This document shows, in pieces, positions 24,479-35,672 of a DNA stretch of 64,000 bases; the stretch's first letter is position 1; the number at the start of each line of letters is the position of its first letter. The translations under genes and the position numbers were made by a program. Location of the stretch: positions 496,001 through 560,000 of the forward strand of contig NW_026251717.1 of NCBI RefSeq assembly GCF_025024155.1. The letters run 5' to 3'. The stretch comes from Gamsiella multidivaricata (taxonomy: Eukaryota; Mortierellomycota; Mortierellomycetes; Mortierellales; Mortierellaceae). Under the pieces are notes generated by a model. It was given only the letters and a program-made list of their open reading frames with translations. It did no database searches and was not told where the DNA came from.

Positions 24479-26563
24479 CGTGTCCCTGGAGGTCAGTTGC
24501 GACGAATGAGGAAAGCAGGTGAGGCGAGATGAGGTTGTTCGTTTCTCCCACCTCTCGCTCCTTTGTTTTCTTTTATTCGGAGGGGGATTCAGGGGAAGAG
24601 TGTAAGGGCTGAAGGGGGAGAGGAGCACGTAAATTGACCGAGCAAACAACCGAGAGAAAGAGGTGCGATGAAGAGTGAGAGAAGGAGGGAGGGAGAGAGG
24701 AGCACAAGGAAAAACAAATACAAAAAAAAAAAAAAAAAAAAAAAGGCCCTTCCGCAACACGTTCGTAAAAAGGGCGGGAAGGACCGACTAAGAGATTGAA
24801 TCGACGGTGTTCTGCTCTGCTGAGATGCGGGATGCGGAGGGGGAGGGACAAAGGGGAAGAAATAAGAAATAGAAGCATGCAGCGGGAAAAGACGAGGGGG
24901 GACCACCGAGGATACGGGCGCACAAAGCATCAATGAGGAGCGCAATTGAGCTCTTGAATTGTTCGGTGACCAGCAGTCTAGAAACGCAGGGGGAAAAAAA
25001 AATGCAGTGCTCGAACCAACGGGCCGGCACCGCGCTCAAAGGGGGACAAACAAAACGACGGAATAGAAAGAACAGGGAGAGTAGGTGCACTCCATCTATT
25101 ACATGTACGTACAGCGTCCTTTTTTCTAAAAAAACTCATGTTCTGTGCCCTGCTGAAAGGAACGCCGACTGCCCGGCTGCAGTTGTTTTGCTGTAGGCTT
25201 TCACCCCCTTTCGGCCATGCTCCCTTCCCATGTACATGAACATGGACAGATCAGACAAGGATGAATAAAGTGAGGATGAAGGACATGCCTAGTTGTTGAG
25301 CTTTATCCGCAAATGTCTATCCCTTCCGAGCATCGCCATCCCCCCATGACCAAGAGCATCTTTGTAAACCAGAAAAAGGTGAGACGAGATTCGCAACGGC
25401 CGCTGAGAGCAGCTCACTTCACGGAAGGATCTTTGTTTAGGGTGAATTCGTTGCTCATCCATCCATCCATGTGGCATACTGGATGCTGCTATAAGCATTG
25501 TACTACTCGCCATTCGTGATTCACTCTTGTACACGTACAGCTATAACATGTAGACGATGCATGCACTCTATTACTGGTCTCATCCTGTCTCTGTCCCGTC
25601 CTTTAGAACGAAAGAGAGATGGAGAGGAGCCCTAAAATAATTAGCATTGTAAGCAATCAGGGGACTGACAACAAAATGAGTCCAACAAGCATTGGCGCAT
25701 AAGTGTATACTGTACTGCATGGATGCGTTTTTTTTTTCTCCCGAAAGGGACGGGCGGGGATGCTCTATCTTAACTCTTGAGCCGCTGAGCATCTAGCCCA
25801 GTTATCAAGCACATCTGTAAGCAGAGGAAGAGATGGCATCCGTCTCTGTTGCTGATACAAAGTAGGGTATGAGCGTTGTGCCAAATGCCGTAGCTTCCAA
25901 CCCATCTTTGTACGACTTGTCCATGGCTGTCCTAGGAAGGTGGTATGTGATTCGTACGACATGGAATGACCGTTTCCGAAAATTACGTCCAGCAGGGAAC
26001 ATCCTGACGGGGCGAAAGGATATATAGCAGAATCTCGTCAGGATGACAAGGAAGAAAAAAAAGTCTACCACACATCCGACCCCAGGGAAGAAAAAGGCCT
26101 TCCCCCTCCTCTTCCTCCACATTCAGAAGAGACTTGTGCCTGTACATGAGTACGTTGTACGCAATCGATCGTTTCCTCCATCGTGTAACAGTGCAAACGT
26201 GGTATATGGGCTTGTACGAAGAGGATAACAAACACTGCCAAGGCCACTACAAATATGAAAGTCGATCGCAGCAAGACTTTATAGCATCGAGACAGGCCGC
26301 GTAGTGTATTTTATTTTTATTTTTATTTTTCTGACGAGGTATTCGTCAGCCAACAGACCGCTCGATTGACGATCGAAAACCAGAACACAGCCATCATCTG
26401 AACGAGACGCGAACAGGACGCGTGTCCTTTGTTTAAAGTTGGTCCTTTTTTTTCTCTCCGCCAAGTCGCCCTGCATTCGTATATAAATATGCTGCTTTCG
26501 CTTGCCCTGACTCTCCCACACACATTTTACTTTCCATTCCATCATATCAAGTTCCTCCTCAAA
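24479..26563. other. Divergent intergenic region, no gene seen
   Basis: 2.1 kb between the MIT gene start and the MGST3-like gene start. It holds an A run (about 24721-24744, T in MIT-gene sense, probably 5' leader or promoter) and several short open frames without recognisable content. A TATA box serves the right-hand gene. Confidence 0.5.
26480..26488 (+). promoter_or_regulatory. TATA box of the MGST3-like gene
   Basis: TATATAAAT about 76-84 nt before the ATG at 26564, followed by a pyrimidine-rich leader (CTCTCCCAC, CATTCCATC). Position and sequence fit a fungal core promoter. Confidence 0.5.
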
Positions 26564-27106
26564 ATGGCTACCATTATCATTGCTCCAGAATATGGTTATG
26601 TACGTATTTCTTACATTGCCAGCGTCTGAATCTCAATCATCTGAATTCATCTGAATTCATCGTCTAACGCATCACGTATTCCCCGTCCTATATAGACCGT
26701 TGCCGCCGCTATCGCCTCCACTATCCTCGTCACATATCTAGGTGTACGGGTCGGCAGCTATCGCAAGATCGCCAATGTCCCCTATCCGTTCCTCTACGCG
26801 GATGCAGCAGATTGCAAAGACGACCACCAGAAATATATCTTTAACTGCTATCAGCGCGTTCATCAAAACACCCTCGAGGGGTTTGCCAGCTATCTGATCA
26901 TGCTCATGTTCGCCGGGATTCAATACCCTGTTGCGTCTGCCGCCCTGGGGTCTATCTGGTGCATCGGACGCATCCTTTACTCCATCGGCTACACCACCGG
27001 CGATCCTAAGAAGCGTCAACTCGGTGCCTTTGGGCATATTGGAGAGATTGGACTCCTGGTCTTGACAGGGAAGATCGCATATGACTTGATCATGTCCTCC
27101 GCATAG
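26564..27106 (+). CDS. Microsomal glutathione S-transferase 3-like (MAPEG family)
   Basis: 147-148-residue four-span protein in two exons (26564..26599, 26696..27106; phase 0). MAPEG enzymes conjugate glutathione to lipophilic electrophiles or reduce lipid hydroperoxides in ER and outer mitochondrial membranes. Diagnostic MGST3 stretches are FNCYQRVHQNTLEGF (conserved N-x-x-Q-R-x-H-Q-N-x-x-E), SIWCIGRILYSIGYTTGDPK (the R-x-x-Y-x-x-G-Y block) and GHIGEIGLLVLTG. The first exon has only 12 codons and encodes the luminal N terminus. The intron contains a short direct repeat, ATCTGAATTC twice. Length and topology match the family. Confidence 0.92.
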
Positions 27107-27259
27107 ATACATCTTCAGAGTGTTCGTTTCTGGCGGATCGGCCAATGTCATTATTATTTTCAAAAAAAAAAATAAAAACTATCCTGGCTGCGCCCGGTAA
27201 TACTGCCAATACGCCTTTTCTCAATTTTTTTTTTATTATTTTATCATACAGATATTTAT

Positions 27260-30229
27260 CTAATGGTTATTGCGCCCTGCATTATTCAGGCTCAAGGGAG
27301 CTGCGCCCTTATCTCCCCCAGCCGTGGATGGCTCGGTCTCTCGCTCCAAGCCCGTATCAGGTTCATCATCATCGCCGTGGTCTGATTCCACCACCTGGCC
27401 ATTCCAGTAGATGCGACCCTCTTCCCCTTCTCCAAAGGCGACCGGCCGAGGATTTCGACGGATTCGGAAGCTACTTGAGCTTCCACGCAGAGGGATATAA
27501 AGAATTGGATGCTGGCTCATACCGTAGCCCTCCATGCCTGACACGGTCCTGCTGCCTCCTCCTTCAATGTCCCATCGCCTGTCCGCTGCACCGAAGGCCA
27601 ACGGCGATGAGGAAACAGATCCATAAAGAGGGCTAGAGGGATATTGATGTGATAGCGGACCTCCAAGCCTTGTCAACGCCTTATGCAACAATGGTCGGCT
27701 AAACCGCTTCTGAGGTCGATTATTCCGCGCCGTGGTTGGCGACATGACTGTTGATGTGGGAAGATTATGCTGCGCAGGGGATGCGTCAAGAGTAGACGAA
27801 TTCCCTTGTCTACCGTTGTTTATGTGCTCGTCTTCTTCCCCCGTTTTCTTCTGCAACAATGGTGATCCTTCTCCCGCTGCAACGTTTACGCCATGGGTTT
27901 CTTCTCCTCGCCTCCGTCTTGGTGACCAGTCCGATTCTGATGCAGATGCCGGCATCTGAAGAACATTCAAGGCAGGCCGCCTCTTCTTTTTCATGTACGG
28001 GGATCGCCTGTGAGAAGTTGCTGGGGATTCCAGTGTTGCGGCCGGAGTAGAGACTGTTGACTGTGGAACAATGACCGGCACATCCACCTCGATCTCTGGC
28101 TGCTCCAACGCACCACCATCCCGATGATCGATACTCTTGAGCACGAATGCCACAACGATGCCGCAAAGGCCCATGGAGATAAAGAGCATCTCGACCGGTA
28201 CAAAGCTATTGCCCACCACGCGAATCATGGCCACAATCGGCGGAATGACTGTCAATGAAATATTGAGGAAACTGGTGCTGATCCCGTATCCTTTTCCCAA
28301 ATGAAGCTCGCTCGTCACCACACTAAAATAAAATGCAAAAAAAAAAAAAGTCAATACCTGTTCAATGCAATCAGTCACATTCAGGCTTAACCGCCATCAG
28401 ACCATCAGACGTACCAGGCGATGGAAGGCCAAAGAGCCACGCCATACATTGTGTAGGCAACACCCAAGCACGAGAACCCGATAATCGGGTTCAACATCGT
28501 GAACCCCAATGTGGTATGCACAATCACCATGACGAACGCCGAGGCAATCAAGATGCTCGCACGCCTGCCATAGCGATCCACGATCAATCCAAATCCTGGC
28601 ACCAAGATAGCACCAATGGTGTCAGGAATGCCCATGACCGCAGCCGCCTTCCGTGGTTTACCGTGATACCATTTGGACTGCAAAAAGTCGCTTGCAATAT
28701 TGTTGAATGGGACTACGGTTCCGTAGAGCAGCACTGTGAGCACGCAGATCAGCCAGAAGGTTGATGGAAAGAATTTGAGATCACTCAACCATTGTTCCCA
28801 CCATGACTCCTTCTTTTTCGTCTGATCCGTTATGATATAAAGCGACGGTCGTTTGCCGGATTTCCTGAGCCCAGGTGTGAATCGGATACTGTGAATGGAT
28901 TCTGAGAAGTTGGAATCCTGGCGCAAGACTCCTGACAGGTGCTGAAGTATGGAGGACTGGGTTGGAGAGCGCAAGTGGGAAGACGAGAATGCCAAGTCAT
29001 TATCGTGGGAGGACGAGGCATTAAAATAGGGTCCATTGCTCGCATCATTAGCGCCGATTGTCCTAGAGGCGCTTGAAAGTAAACGTGTATCCTCTAGGTC
29101 CTCTTTTGAGTACGACGCAGGTGTCCCGGACTCGCTGATTATCGAGACGAGAGTGATTGCCGAAAGAAACGAGGCCACACAGCTCAGGGTCCCGATCCAG
29201 ACTGCTGTGGGGACACCCCACTCCTGTTCCACCCACGGAGTAACGATCGCATTCACAACGGAGCCTAGTGGCAACAATACGAACTGTAAGTTAGATTTGG
29301 ATCAGGATATAGTGTATCGCGTAAGGAAAAGAATGTCGCTCTTGGTTCTCATACCGAATCTAGCCATGCAAAGGTTCAGTCCTAGTGCAAAGGCCAATTC
29401 CTGTCCTCTGCATAAGATTGTGCAGAAGGGAAAAAAAGAAAAAAAGGCATGCGGGAGGAGCCACAGGAAGGTCAGCATAAGATAGCATTTCAGCGTAGTC
29501 GGATAGACTGAAGCCAAAGAAGGATGGCTGCTATGGCCGCGCTACCTGAATTGTGTGGTTGTGATGCTCGCTTGCGCGACACCGCAACTCTCGCCTCCGA
29601 TCCCAAAGATGGCACGTCCGACCAGCATCATCCAGATCTGACGAGTCTGCACGCCGATCGAAAATATGGCCTGGCCAATGCAGACACAGGCACTGAGTGC
29701 TACGAGGACCCTTTGGGGCCCGAACCTGTCGACCAGCGAACCAAATAAGAAAGGCAGAACTGTGTTGGGCAACGAATAGACACTGTAGAGGGTCGAGAGG
29801 AGGTACTGGTAGTCGTTGTATGGCATACCCAGATATTTCTGTAACTGCGTGTTGAGCGCGGCCGGATTGTCGTATGCTAGGGGACAGAGATTAGATAGGA
29901 ATTTCTTTGTGAGCCGGGTAGAACTCTGATGCATGCCCTTGATAATGGCCCAATGCAGGTTCGTCAACCAAAGAACGCTTTGTAGTACCGAAGCAATTGC
30001 CAAAGAGGAGTAGACAGGCGAACAAGAGGATCCACCACCGCTTCGTTGTCTGGTCTTCTTTGAGCTTCTCAAGATGATCTGAGGGCAAGGACTCTAGGGT
30101 GAGCGGGGGTGTATCAAGGACATTGGATCGGGTGATGTATAATGGCGGGAAGGACTCGAGTTGTGTTGAATCGTCAGGGCGGTCGTTGGCCAGCGTGTTT
30201 TCATAAGTGGGCACGCGACGCAGGGCCAT
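27260..30229 (-). CDS. MFSD1-type major facilitator with long cytosolic tail
   Basis: 845-residue protein; exons 30229..29989, 29876..29546, 29407..29355, 29264..28415, 28322..27260, all phases close. MFSD1 exports dipeptides from animal lysosomes with partner GLMP; the fungal role is presumably vacuolar. Family marks: FAYDNPAALNTQLQ after span 1, GSLVDRFGPQRVLV (the MFS loop 2-3 motif), GRAIFGIGGESCGVAQASIT, ELAFALGLNLCMARFGSVVN and, in the C half, GFGLIVDRYGRRASILIAS. The central loop is long and Ser-rich. After the last span (MLFISMGLCGIVVAFVLKS) a tail of about 290 residues follows, low-complexity with Pro, Ser and Arg-rich segments, unlike the short tail of animal MFSD1. The 5' end carries an acidic N-terminal tail with an LEKL-type leucine signal. 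Start chosen at MALRRVPTY because upstream codons are compositionally non-coding. Confidence 0.88.
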
Positions 30230-30933
30230 TTTGCGGTGCGGCGCTGTGCAGTGGAGGAGAAAAGGAGGTTGGGCAAGAGCCGGTAGGAGGGTGGGGGAGG
30301 AGGAATGGGTGAATGAGATGAATGAATTAAGAATGACAAAGATGTCAGAAGGTGAGGAATCTCTCCCTTTCTCACACCAATAAGGTTTTGAGTCCATGGC
30401 ACCCGCATTCTTGCTCTGCTTTGATGTAATATCCAGCTGGAATGACGGACCCAATTTGGCATGGCCCTCCTGTGACCTGTCTGTTAAATAGGGGGTAAAC
30501 CTTTGAGATGACGCAGAGGGTGGACTACGTGCTTAGACCATAGCGACAACCTGCAGCGAGTCTAGTCTGGCTGACGACAGATGGTTACAGATGACAAAGA
30601 TCAACAAAAAGAAAGCGGGGCACATAGGGTATGGGTGGATATCCGGCCATCCTATCCCAGGGTGCATGGATCACACCAAACCTTACATTTGATCGGGAAT
30701 GGCTATGTACCGAAATAAGTTTGGCCAATAATTGCTGAGGGGATGAAACTCACGTACACGGCTGTATGTACGTGTCTCTCTCCCCTAAAGAGCACAAACC
30801 CATCCATTCCGTTGCCGATCCCTCACATCTCGTCCTCCCCATCAACTGCATCACATCGTCCTCTATATACAATCCATCCAACATCAACGCACACACACAC
30901 ACACACACATTCACTTGGTTTTCTCATCACATC
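30230..30933. promoter_or_regulatory. Divergent promoter region (MFSD1-like / SED5)
   Basis: 704 nt between opposed start codons. It contains an (AC)n microsatellite at about 30890-30909, only about 25 nt before the SED5 ATG, and a TATA-like element. No coding sequence seen. Confidence 0.5.
30864..30869 (+). promoter_or_regulatory. TATA-like element of SED5
   Basis: TATATA within CTCTATATAC, 65 nt before the SED5 ATG. Weak but well placed. Confidence 0.35.
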
Positions 30934-32355
30934 ATGGACCGCTCTGCAGAGTTCTTCTCCACTGTCGAATCCCTGCGCTCCCGCGCACAACCTCACATCG
31001 CCTCCGACAAGCGACGGCTCCTCTCACCCATCGAACAGCAACAGGCGGCCGGTCTCACTGCGGGTGTGAATGCCTCCGCAAGGCCAAAGTCTGAGTTTAC
31101 ACTCATGGCATCGCTCATCAACAAGGACATCCACGCAGCTGCTGGCAAGCTGCAGAAACTTGCTCGCCGTAAGCATACCCTCGCTTCACCCGCTGCAGTC
31201 GGTTCTGTTCACTTTCACCCTCCCCCCCTCCTCCTTGCCCTCCCCTCCTATGGTTTCTTAACGCCCAATTTCTTTCGCATCTTTTGCTCAACAATAGTCG
31301 CCAAGCGCAAGACCCTCTTTGATGACAGGCCGGTCGAAATTAGTGTATGTACACTTCTCCTTGAGTCCTCAACCCCTCGGCTCATTCTTAGCATGGTTGT
31401 TAGACTTGTGAACTGACAGTTGTTACATAATACCGATTTGTTCTATAGGAACTCATCTATATCATCAAGCAGGACATTGCAAAGTTGAACAAACAGATTG
31501 CACATCTGCAAAGCTATCTCAAGGAGCAGAGTGCAAAGTCGACAAGTTCCGGCAAGCAGGCAGTGGAACACAATGCCAATGTGGTCGTCATGCTCCAGTC
31601 CAGGTTGGCGGCACAGACATCGGCCTTTAAGGATGTGCTCGAACTCCGGACTGAAAACATGAAGGCGACTAAAGATCGGCGGGAACAATTCATGTTTACG
31701 GCACAGCAGCAGGGCAGCACCTTTGCCAGTATGGAGAATGCACCTGCATTTCGTTTTTCTGTGTTATTGCCTGGTATCGTTGCAGAATGCTGACCTTTTT
31801 TTTTTTCCTCCTTGGCTTTGATTATTTGTGTTTAGGCGACTCTCCACTGTACAACCTTGATCGACGTCCGGCCTCAAGCACCAATCCGCCCAAGGATGTT
31901 CTCTCACTGGACCTATCAACGCCCTCACATAATCTTCAGCAGCAACAAGTGCAACTGGTGGACTCCAGCAATCAATATCTTGAGAGTCGATCAACAGCAA
32001 TAGAGTCCATCGAATCCACGCTGCAGGAACTGGGAGGCATCTTTCAGCAGCTGGCACAGATGGTTTCGGAGCAAAGGGACATGGTTCAAAGGTACGAGAC
32101 AAAAAAAAAAACTACAAGACAATCATATTCGTGAAACAGAATAGTTGTTCTAACTATCTGGACTCTTTCCTTCTCTCTCTCTTTCTCTCTTTTCATAGAA
32201 TCGATGCCAATACGGACGATATCGAGTCGAATGTGACAGGGGCACAGACGGAGCTACTGAAGTACTATAGCTATGTCTCTTCGAATCGATGGCTCATGGT
32301 CAAGGTTTTTGCGGTGCTGATTTCGTCGGCAGTGACCCTGTCGGTACTGTCATAA
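30934..32355 (+). CDS. SED5: Golgi Qa-SNARE syntaxin-5 (Sed5)
   Basis: 339-residue t-SNARE for ER-Golgi and intra-Golgi vesicle fusion. Exons: 30934..31168, 31298..31344, 31449..31773, 31836..32091, 32199..32355; phases close. The N terminus MDRSAEFF lies where Sed5 binds Sly1. A Habc-type helical bundle follows (LINKDIHAAAGKLQKLA, FDDRPVEISELIYIIKQDI, HNANVVVMLQSRLA). ENMKATKDRREQF is a strongly conserved Sed5 segment. The SNARE helix starts at STAIESIESTLQELGGIFQQ with the central Gln in FQQLAQMVSEQ. It ends at the membrane anchor WLMVKVFAVLISSAVTLSVL with almost no luminal tail. The exon 3 to 4 boundary (PG/DSPLYN) is my least certain splice. AATAAA near 32510. Confidence 0.93.
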
Positions 32356-32718
32356 GGCCGGAGAAAAACACATCCATCTCTTTTCAACTGCAATGCCTCG
32401 AAACGAAGGAGAAAAAAAAACGAATCGATTATATCATATTCCCTGTAGTCTAACCTCACGAAAACGAACGCACATAACACACATCAACCGCATATTGCAA
32501 CGACCATGAAATAAAGATACGCACCTATAATGACCAATAGAATTGGGACAACAAAAATCAGCCCTGTGTTGCGCTGGATACCCCTGCGTCGAACTGGACC
32601 TTGTTTCATGAGGTCGATATGTGATGGATGGGCCATAACTCAACGGCTCGATTGTACCTGTACTACGAAAGACTTTATTGGCACCGATGCTAGTTCAAGA
32701 TTCGATGCCGGTATTCAT
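32356..32718. other. Convergent intergenic region
   Basis: 363 nt between the SED5 stop and the 3' end of the next gene; holds probable poly(A) signals for SED5 and nothing else I can identify. Confidence 0.5.
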
Positions 32719-34164
32719 TCATCTCCTCCACTCGTCCTTGTCATACAAGCCGGCGTCAAGTCCTTGCCTCCCTTCTTCCTCGTCCGACATATCCTGGGGC
32801 TTCTCGCCCATCGTACCAGTCTGGGGACCGCCCGCAGCCTTCATCCTCAGCAACCTGGCAGCCTCCAGCATCTCCTGCTTGGCCTGCTCCATCTTCCGCA
32901 CCATCGCCTGTCTCTCCTCATGAAGCGCCACAATCTCAGCTGCCATCAGTTGGACCATGCGGTGAGCCTCTGTCTCAGTCATGTTGAGGTTCTTGGCCGC
33001 ATATCGCTTGGTCATGGCCTTGGCCGTCGACCTGGCTTTGGCATCCAGATCACTGACCGCTTTCGAGGCCTGTGTGTCCGCCTCCTGATCACTAGATGGC
33101 CCTGCTGTAGAGCCCGCAGCTGTTGAGGAGGGCACAGATGAGGAACGACCCTTGCTAGGTCGTGTGGGCTGAAGTGGAATAGGTACTGCTAGGACTGCTG
33201 GAATCATGTTGGGGTCCTTGCCCAGGAGAGAGGGCAGATCCAGAATGTGTCGAGCTTCATCTGAGGCCAAGAACGTACTCTTGTATCCCTGTGGGGGTCC
33301 TGCTTGTTGAAAATATTCGTCTGCTGTCCTGGCAATTTCCCCAGGGGTCGCCACTCCCGTCAAAGATGACGACGACGACGAAGATGAGGATGATGGCCGT
33401 GACAAGGTTTTTGGACCTGATGATGGTTTCTCTCCTCCGCTGTGGGTGCTCTTTGTGATAGGCGTAGATATGCCGGTGCTACTCGATGTGCGTTCATTAG
33501 GCACTGCTACATCCTTGACGGTCTCATCGTCCTTGACTGCTGCACTGTTTCTGAGCGATGCACACTCAATCAATTCCCTGTACAGCGGTCGAGATAGAGG
33601 CGAGGGCGAAGCTGGTCTGGAACTGGGCGATCCGTTTGCTGAGTTGGACGACCCAAGCAAAGGCGACGATCCAAGCGAAGGCGACGACGCCGCAGAAGTT
33701 GAGGACTCTAGTTCGAACCTCTTCCAAGACTCTTCCAGGTTTCTGAAGGCAATTCGACCTGGACTCTCGTCTCTGTCTCTGTTGCTTCTGCTGCTGGCGC
33801 TTCGACGCAATGGCTCTCTTAAACTGGGCTCAAAGTCCTCCCCGTCTAGCTGTCCGTGTTGCTGCTGCTGTGTTGGCTGCTGTTGTTGTTGTTGTTGTTG
33901 TTGTTGTTCGTCCGTTGGGGTCGTCTTGCGCTTGCCATAGCCGTCAGGAGGAGGGGTCGCGTGATAGGCGAGTACGCTAGCGAACCTCCTTGGGGAAGGA
34001 GAGGAGGATCTGGAGCGTAAGTGTGGAGAGTGGCGGCTTGGGGAGAGGGAGCGGATCGAGGACGATGAAGATGAAGGCGAGGCGGGTGAGGCCAAGTGCG
34101 GAGAAATGGACCGAGGCAAGTGTGAGAGGTTTGTTCTGACGTTGGAGAAGAGGGTGGGCTGCAT
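32719..34164 (-). CDS. Unrecognised low-complexity protein with C-terminal coiled coil
   Basis: Single-exon protein of 481 residues; I do not recognise a family. The first about 300 residues are disordered: Ser/Pro/Arg-rich (HSPHLRSRSSSPSPRRF), a polyQ tract of ten Gln followed by PTQQQQ, and an S10 run. Two ordered islands stand out. One, about 285-340 (EIARTADEYFQQAGPPQGYK, HILDLPSLLGKDP), could be a short conserved motif region. The other, about 390-450 (AKAMTKRYAAKNLNMTETEA, then MAAEIVALHEERQAMVRKME), predicts a long amphipathic helix or coiled coil. The end is acidic. Length, codon structure and the helix argue that it is a real gene. No signal peptide or membrane span. Confidence 0.7.
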   Translation of the reverse strand: MQPTLFSNVRTNLSHLPRSISPHLASPASPSSSSSSIRSLSPSRHSPHLRSRSSSPSPRRFASVLAYHATPPPDGYGKRKTTPTDEQQQQQQQQQQPTQQQQHGQLDGEDFEPSLREPLRRSASSRSNRDRDESPGRIAFRNLEESWKRFELESSTSAASSPSLGSSPLLGSSNSANGSPSSRPASPSPLSRPLYRELIECASLRNSAAVKDDETVKDVAVPNERTSSSTGISTPITKSTHSGGEKPSSGPKTLSRPSSSSSSSSSSLTGVATPGEIARTADEYFQQAGPPQGYKSTFLASDEARHILDLPSLLGKDPNMIPAVLAVPIPLQPTRPSKGRSSSVPSSTAAGSTAGPSSDQEADTQASKAVSDLDAKARSTAKAMTKRYAAKNLNMTETEAHRMVQLMAAEIVALHEERQAMVRKMEQAKQEMLEAARLLRMKAAGGPQTGTMGEKPQDMSDEEEGRQGLDAGLYDKDEWRR

Positions 34165-34249
34165 TATCTAAGTTGCGAACGGTGGTTGTGGTGCACAGGT
34201 GCCTCTTTCTTTCTTTTTGTCGCTGCGGTAGCCTTATTCCTAGATACGC

Positions 34250-34281
<32 letters not shown>

Positions 34282-34510
34282 AGGAGGTCTTTGTGCCTGT
34301 CGGAGGAGTGAAGAGGAGCGATAAGTGGTTGAAGAGGAGGAGGAATGATTAAAGAGAAAGAAATTTTTTCTCTTCATATCGATTGCCCTTGTAAAATATA
34401 GCACCAGATTCATGTATACGTTCCATAAAAAGGAAATGCGGATTTATTATGTTTCTGATAGTCTATGGTACAAGGGGTGCTGTGTGGATATGCTCCTCTG
34501 TCATTTACAA
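34165..34510. other. Intergenic region with CTG/TTG trinucleotide repeat
   Basis: 346 nt. A (CTG/TTG)n tract at about 34249-34281 lies upstream of the coiled-coil gene start (CAG/CAA in sense), probably in its 5' leader or promoter. Out of frame with any long ORF, so not scored as coding. Confidence 0.5.
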
Positions 34511-35672
34511 TTAGCAGCCAGCAGCCAAGATGGCGGCAATAGCCAAGAGGGCGGCCATCATGACGGAGGTGTACTGTAGGCTGTTTGCGCCTGCAGGCAC
34601 AACAGCAGCACCACCAGCATTAGGATTGCCCCCTGCTGACCCTGATTCAGAAAGTCCAGATGAAGGCTGGGGAGCAGCGGTGGCGATAGAGGTCGAGGTC
34701 GAGGTGGTGTTGCTGCCGATAGGACTGCACTTGCCGTTACCAGCACAGACGGCGTTTGGAGGACAGCAGGTCTTGCCGTCTTCACACGAGGTGGGGTAGG
34801 TCTTAGGACAAGCACATTGTTGACCTGGTTTGATTGCAACCATCTCGATTGGTTAATATTGCTACTATAAAATAATTCCCCTAGCGCTCTCCCAAACAAA
34901 AAAAGGAACCTGATTACATACCATCGGCGGTGCAGCCGAAAAAGCAGCAATTATCTCCGCAACGCTGCTGATTCTGGGACTCGCAGCCGCAATGTCCGCT
35001 CAAGCTGCAGTTTGAGTACTAGTACAGGTGGCGGGGAGGGGGTTATTATTGAAATATGGAACACAGCGTATCTCCTGTTAGAAATGGTTGATGGTGATAC
35101 GAAAATGGAGGAAAAGGACCGAGTTTTAAAATACACAAACAGATTACATACAGGACAGCAGTACTTGCCACCGCAGGTGTAGAGATATTCACGGTCGCAG
35201 CATCCTGCGGTGGAGCACAGCTGGTCGCCGGGGCAGCACTTGTTGTCCCTACGTTCCCAACGACATGTAAATGAGGATGTTAGAGTGCGAAGACTTTGCT
35301 GGCGAATCAGTCTATTCCCGATCGTAGAGGGTCTCGTTTTCAATTGGGTTCTTACGGGCAGCATCCATAGCCCGCAGGACAGTTACAGGCGCGCTTCTGG
35401 AGAGAGCTAGAGTTGCTAGCCACCATAGGAGGGAGGGCCTTGATGGCAGGCAAGACCGATGGATACCGACCCACGGCCAGGTTGCTGAGAGAGTTGTAAC
35501 CCGAGTCTTTGAACTTTCCCAAAGCATGTGCTTCAGAACGGATGACGTAGCCATCAATGAGGCGATCCTGTTGCTGAGAAGGATTGGGGACAAGGGCGAA
35601 TGTAACTGTGATGGCTAGGACGGCCAAGATGATGGCGGCCACGAAGGGACGCATTGTTATCCGGTGAGTCAT
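34511..35672 (-). CDS. GPI-anchored cysteine-rich surface protein
   Basis: 274-residue precursor; exons 35672..35356, 35248..35152, 35018..34922, 34824..34511, all phases consistent. Signal peptide PFVAAIILAVLAITVTFAL after MTHRITMR. A propeptide-like segment ends in KR just before the first Cys module (LQKRACNC), suggesting kexin cleavage. Four Cys modules follow, roughly one per exon: CNCPAGYGCCP; KCCPGDQLCSTAGCC plus CGGKYCCP; a module with CGC, CGDNCC and CFFGC-like spacing; and CACPKTYPTSC with CCPP. The modules have granulin- or chitin-binding-like CC pairs but no clear family match. A Ser/Thr/Gly-rich spacer and a hydrophobic C terminus (MMAALLAIAAILAAGC, preceded by GAN) look like a GPI signal. 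Probably a cell-wall protein. Confidence 0.78.

Noticed and set aside
22127..24760. Continuous 877-codon minus-strand frame
   Set aside because: It reads through intron 1 of the MIT gene (LRGESRSNSRPVCGR-like non-conserved stretch) and starts upstream in a T-run leader; the real protein starts at 24478 and splices from 24146 to 23965.
31261..31297. Read-through frame over SED5 intron 1
   Set aside because: The frame stays open through the intron by chance; splicing 31168 to 31298 restores the conserved Habc sequence.
33446..33940. Plus-strand frame ending in a Cys run
   Set aside because: Reverse complement of the polyQ and Ser tracts of the coiled-coil protein gene.
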